Part shown: positions 62,901 to 64,000 of the stretch, in pieces
Position numbering within the stretch: the stretch's first letter is position 1
Layout of the letters: every line of letters begins with the position of its first letter
DNA from: Thiodiazotropha sp040507035
Lineage (GTDB): Bacteria > Pseudomonadota > Gammaproteobacteria > Chromatiales > Chromatiaceae
Direction: 5' to 3'
DNA length: 64,000 bases
Assembly (NCBI GenBank): GCA_040507035.1
Contig: JBEVVR010000055.1
Location: 1-64,000 of the forward strand
Position numbers and translations under genes: made by a program
The notes under the pieces: model-generated
What the model was told of the DNA's origin: nothing
Database searches by the model: none
Seen by the model: the letters and a program-made list of their open reading frames with translations, nothing else

Positions 62901-64000
62901 ATGAATGTACTAGTCATCGGTTCGGGCGGTCGTGAACACGCCCTGGCATGGAAGGCTGCGCAGTCGGACCTGGTTGAGAAGGTCTATGTGGCCCCCGGCA
63001 ATGCCGGCACCGCCCTCGAGGAGAAACTCGAGAATGTGGCGATAGGTGCTGAATCGACTGAACAACTGATCGAATTCGCCAACTCCAAGCAGGTGGAGCT
63101 AACCATCGTCGGCCCCGAGGCACCGCTGGTGAACGGCATTGTCGATGCCTTTGCCGCGGCCGGACTACGCTGCTTCGGACCAACCAAGGGCGCCGCACAG
63201 CTCGAGGGCTCTAAATCATTCACCAAGGATTTCCTTGCCCGCCACCATATCCCGACCGGCAGCTACCGTACCTTTACCGAGGTTGATCCCGCGCTGGCCT
63301 ATCTCGATGAGGTTGGCGCCCCCATTGTGATCAAGGCCGATGGCCTGGCAGCGGGGAAAGGTGTTATCGTCGCCATGGATAGGGCTACCGCGGAATCGGC
63401 AGTCCGTGACATGCTCGCCGGCAATGCCTTCGGTGAAGCGGGTCATCGTGTGGTTATCGAAGAGTACCTGGAGGGTGAGGAGGCCAGCTTTATCGTCATG
63501 GCCGATGGTAGACATGTACTGCCGATGGCCACCAGTCAGGACCACAAACGGGTCGGAGACGGTGACAGCGGCCTCAATACCGGAGGCATGGGGGCCTACT
63601 CCCCCGCCCCCGTGGTCACGCAAGAGGTCTATCAACGCATCATGGACGAGGTGATCATGCCTACCGTCGACGGCATGGCCGAAGAGGGCATACCCTACTG
63701 CGGTTTCCTCTATGCCGGATTGATGATCACCGCTGACGGCACGCCCAAGGTGATCGAGTACAACTGCCGCTTCGGTGATCCCGAAACCCAACCGATCATG
63801 CTACGCATGCGCTCCGACCTGGTTGCCCACTGCCTGGCCGCCCTGGATGGAAATCTCAATCAGGAAGCGGCAGAGTGGGATTGCCGCGCATCCGTTGGTG
63901 TTGTGTTGGCTGCCGGCGGCTATCCAGCGAGCTATGACAAGGGCCGGGTCATCAGCGGACTCACTCAGTCCGATGACATCACGCGAAAGGTGTTTCACGC
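62901..64000 (+). CDS. purD: Phosphoribosylamine-glycine ligase (partial, runs off window)
   Basis: PurD makes GAR in purine synthesis. ATG 62901 opens MNVLVIGSGGREHALAWKAAQS, the canonical GARS start. The ATP-grasp segment IKADGLAAGKGVIVA, HKRVGDGDSGLNTGGMGAYSP, and YNCRFGDPETQ follow. The frame is open to the last base (about 366 residues visible of about 430), so the 3' end lies outside the window. Follows purH, a common order. Confidence 0.95.
   Translation, partial: MNVLVIGSGGREHALAWKAAQSDLVEKVYVAPGNAGTALEEKLENVAIGAESTEQLIEFANSKQVELTIVGPEAPLVNGIVDAFAAAGLRCFGPTKGAAQLEGSKSFTKDFLARHHIPTGSYRTFTEVDPALAYLDEVGAPIVIKADGLAAGKGVIVAMDRATAESAVRDMLAGNAFGEAGHRVVIEEYLEGEEASFIVMADGRHVLPMATSQDHKRVGDGDSGLNTGGMGAYSPAPVVTQEVYQRIMDEVIMPTVDGMAEEGIPYCGFLYAGLMITADGTPKVIEYNCRFGDPETQPIMLRMRSDLVAHCLAALDGNLNQEAAEWDCRASVGVVLAAGGYPASYDKGRVISGLTQSDDITRKVFH

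Overview
The window looks like chromosomal DNA of a gammaproteobacterium. It carries dusB directly followed by fis, an aroQ-accB-accC-prmA block, hldE/msbA/waaA for Kdo-heptose lipopolysaccharide (LPS), and groES-groEL behind a perfect CIRCE operator. Moderate-to-high GC and the gene order suggest a Chromatiales-like, possibly sulfur-oxidising lineage; that placement is inference from gene content only. No rRNA, tRNA, CRISPR array or intact insertion sequence was seen.

Layout. Positions 240-17009 hold an LPS core and surface-glycan locus: waaA, msbA, hldE (minus strand), an LpxL-type acyltransferase, a GT2-HAD fusion with a small translationally coupled partner, two GT4 enzymes and a GT9 heptosyltransferase (minus), then a GT4, an O-antigen-ligase-like protein, another GT4 and a sulfotransferase (plus). 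Positions 17059-21969 hold a type II NADH dehydrogenase, an HTH-Fic protein with an altered catalytic motif behind two tandem operator-like dyads, gene debris, a 47-residue membrane peptide, an M50-like protease and an unknown gene. Positions 22294-31933 are a six-gene minus-strand operon: DUF2170 protein, PspA-like protein, a small RHH-like protein, YqiJ-like protein, YqiK-type flotillin and a 1756-residue AAA ATPase. Together they look like an envelope-stress module.

Positions 32375-34726 read as a decayed integron. A truncated integrase remnant with stop codons lies on the plus strand. Opposite it, on the minus strand, are small cassette-like ORFs separated by attC-like imperfect palindromes, ending with a ParE/antitoxin pair. 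This was not obvious from gene calls alone and is the most interesting reading of the window.

Positions 34723-36976 carry two more GT4 paralogues. Then come an unknown 80-residue protein, a TPR protein, a large lipoprotein with MACPF-like features, a zinc-finger protein, ilvE-glnE, a CZB chemoreceptor and groESL. The rest is mostly plus-strand housekeeping: an FKBP isomerase, ppk2, fxsA (minus), a CsgG-like lipoprotein, cutA-dsbD (dsbD with a duplicated N-terminal domain), aroQ, accBC, prmA, a DUF3426 protein, dusB-fis, purH and the start of purD, which runs off the window.

Dispersed palindromes recur. Two copies of a three-stem element (23-128 and 16155-16254) keep their outer stems paired although the stem sequences differ. 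An 18-bp hairpin occurs at 190 and 22004, and a 10-bp C/G hairpin occurs twice at 22.1-22.3 kb.
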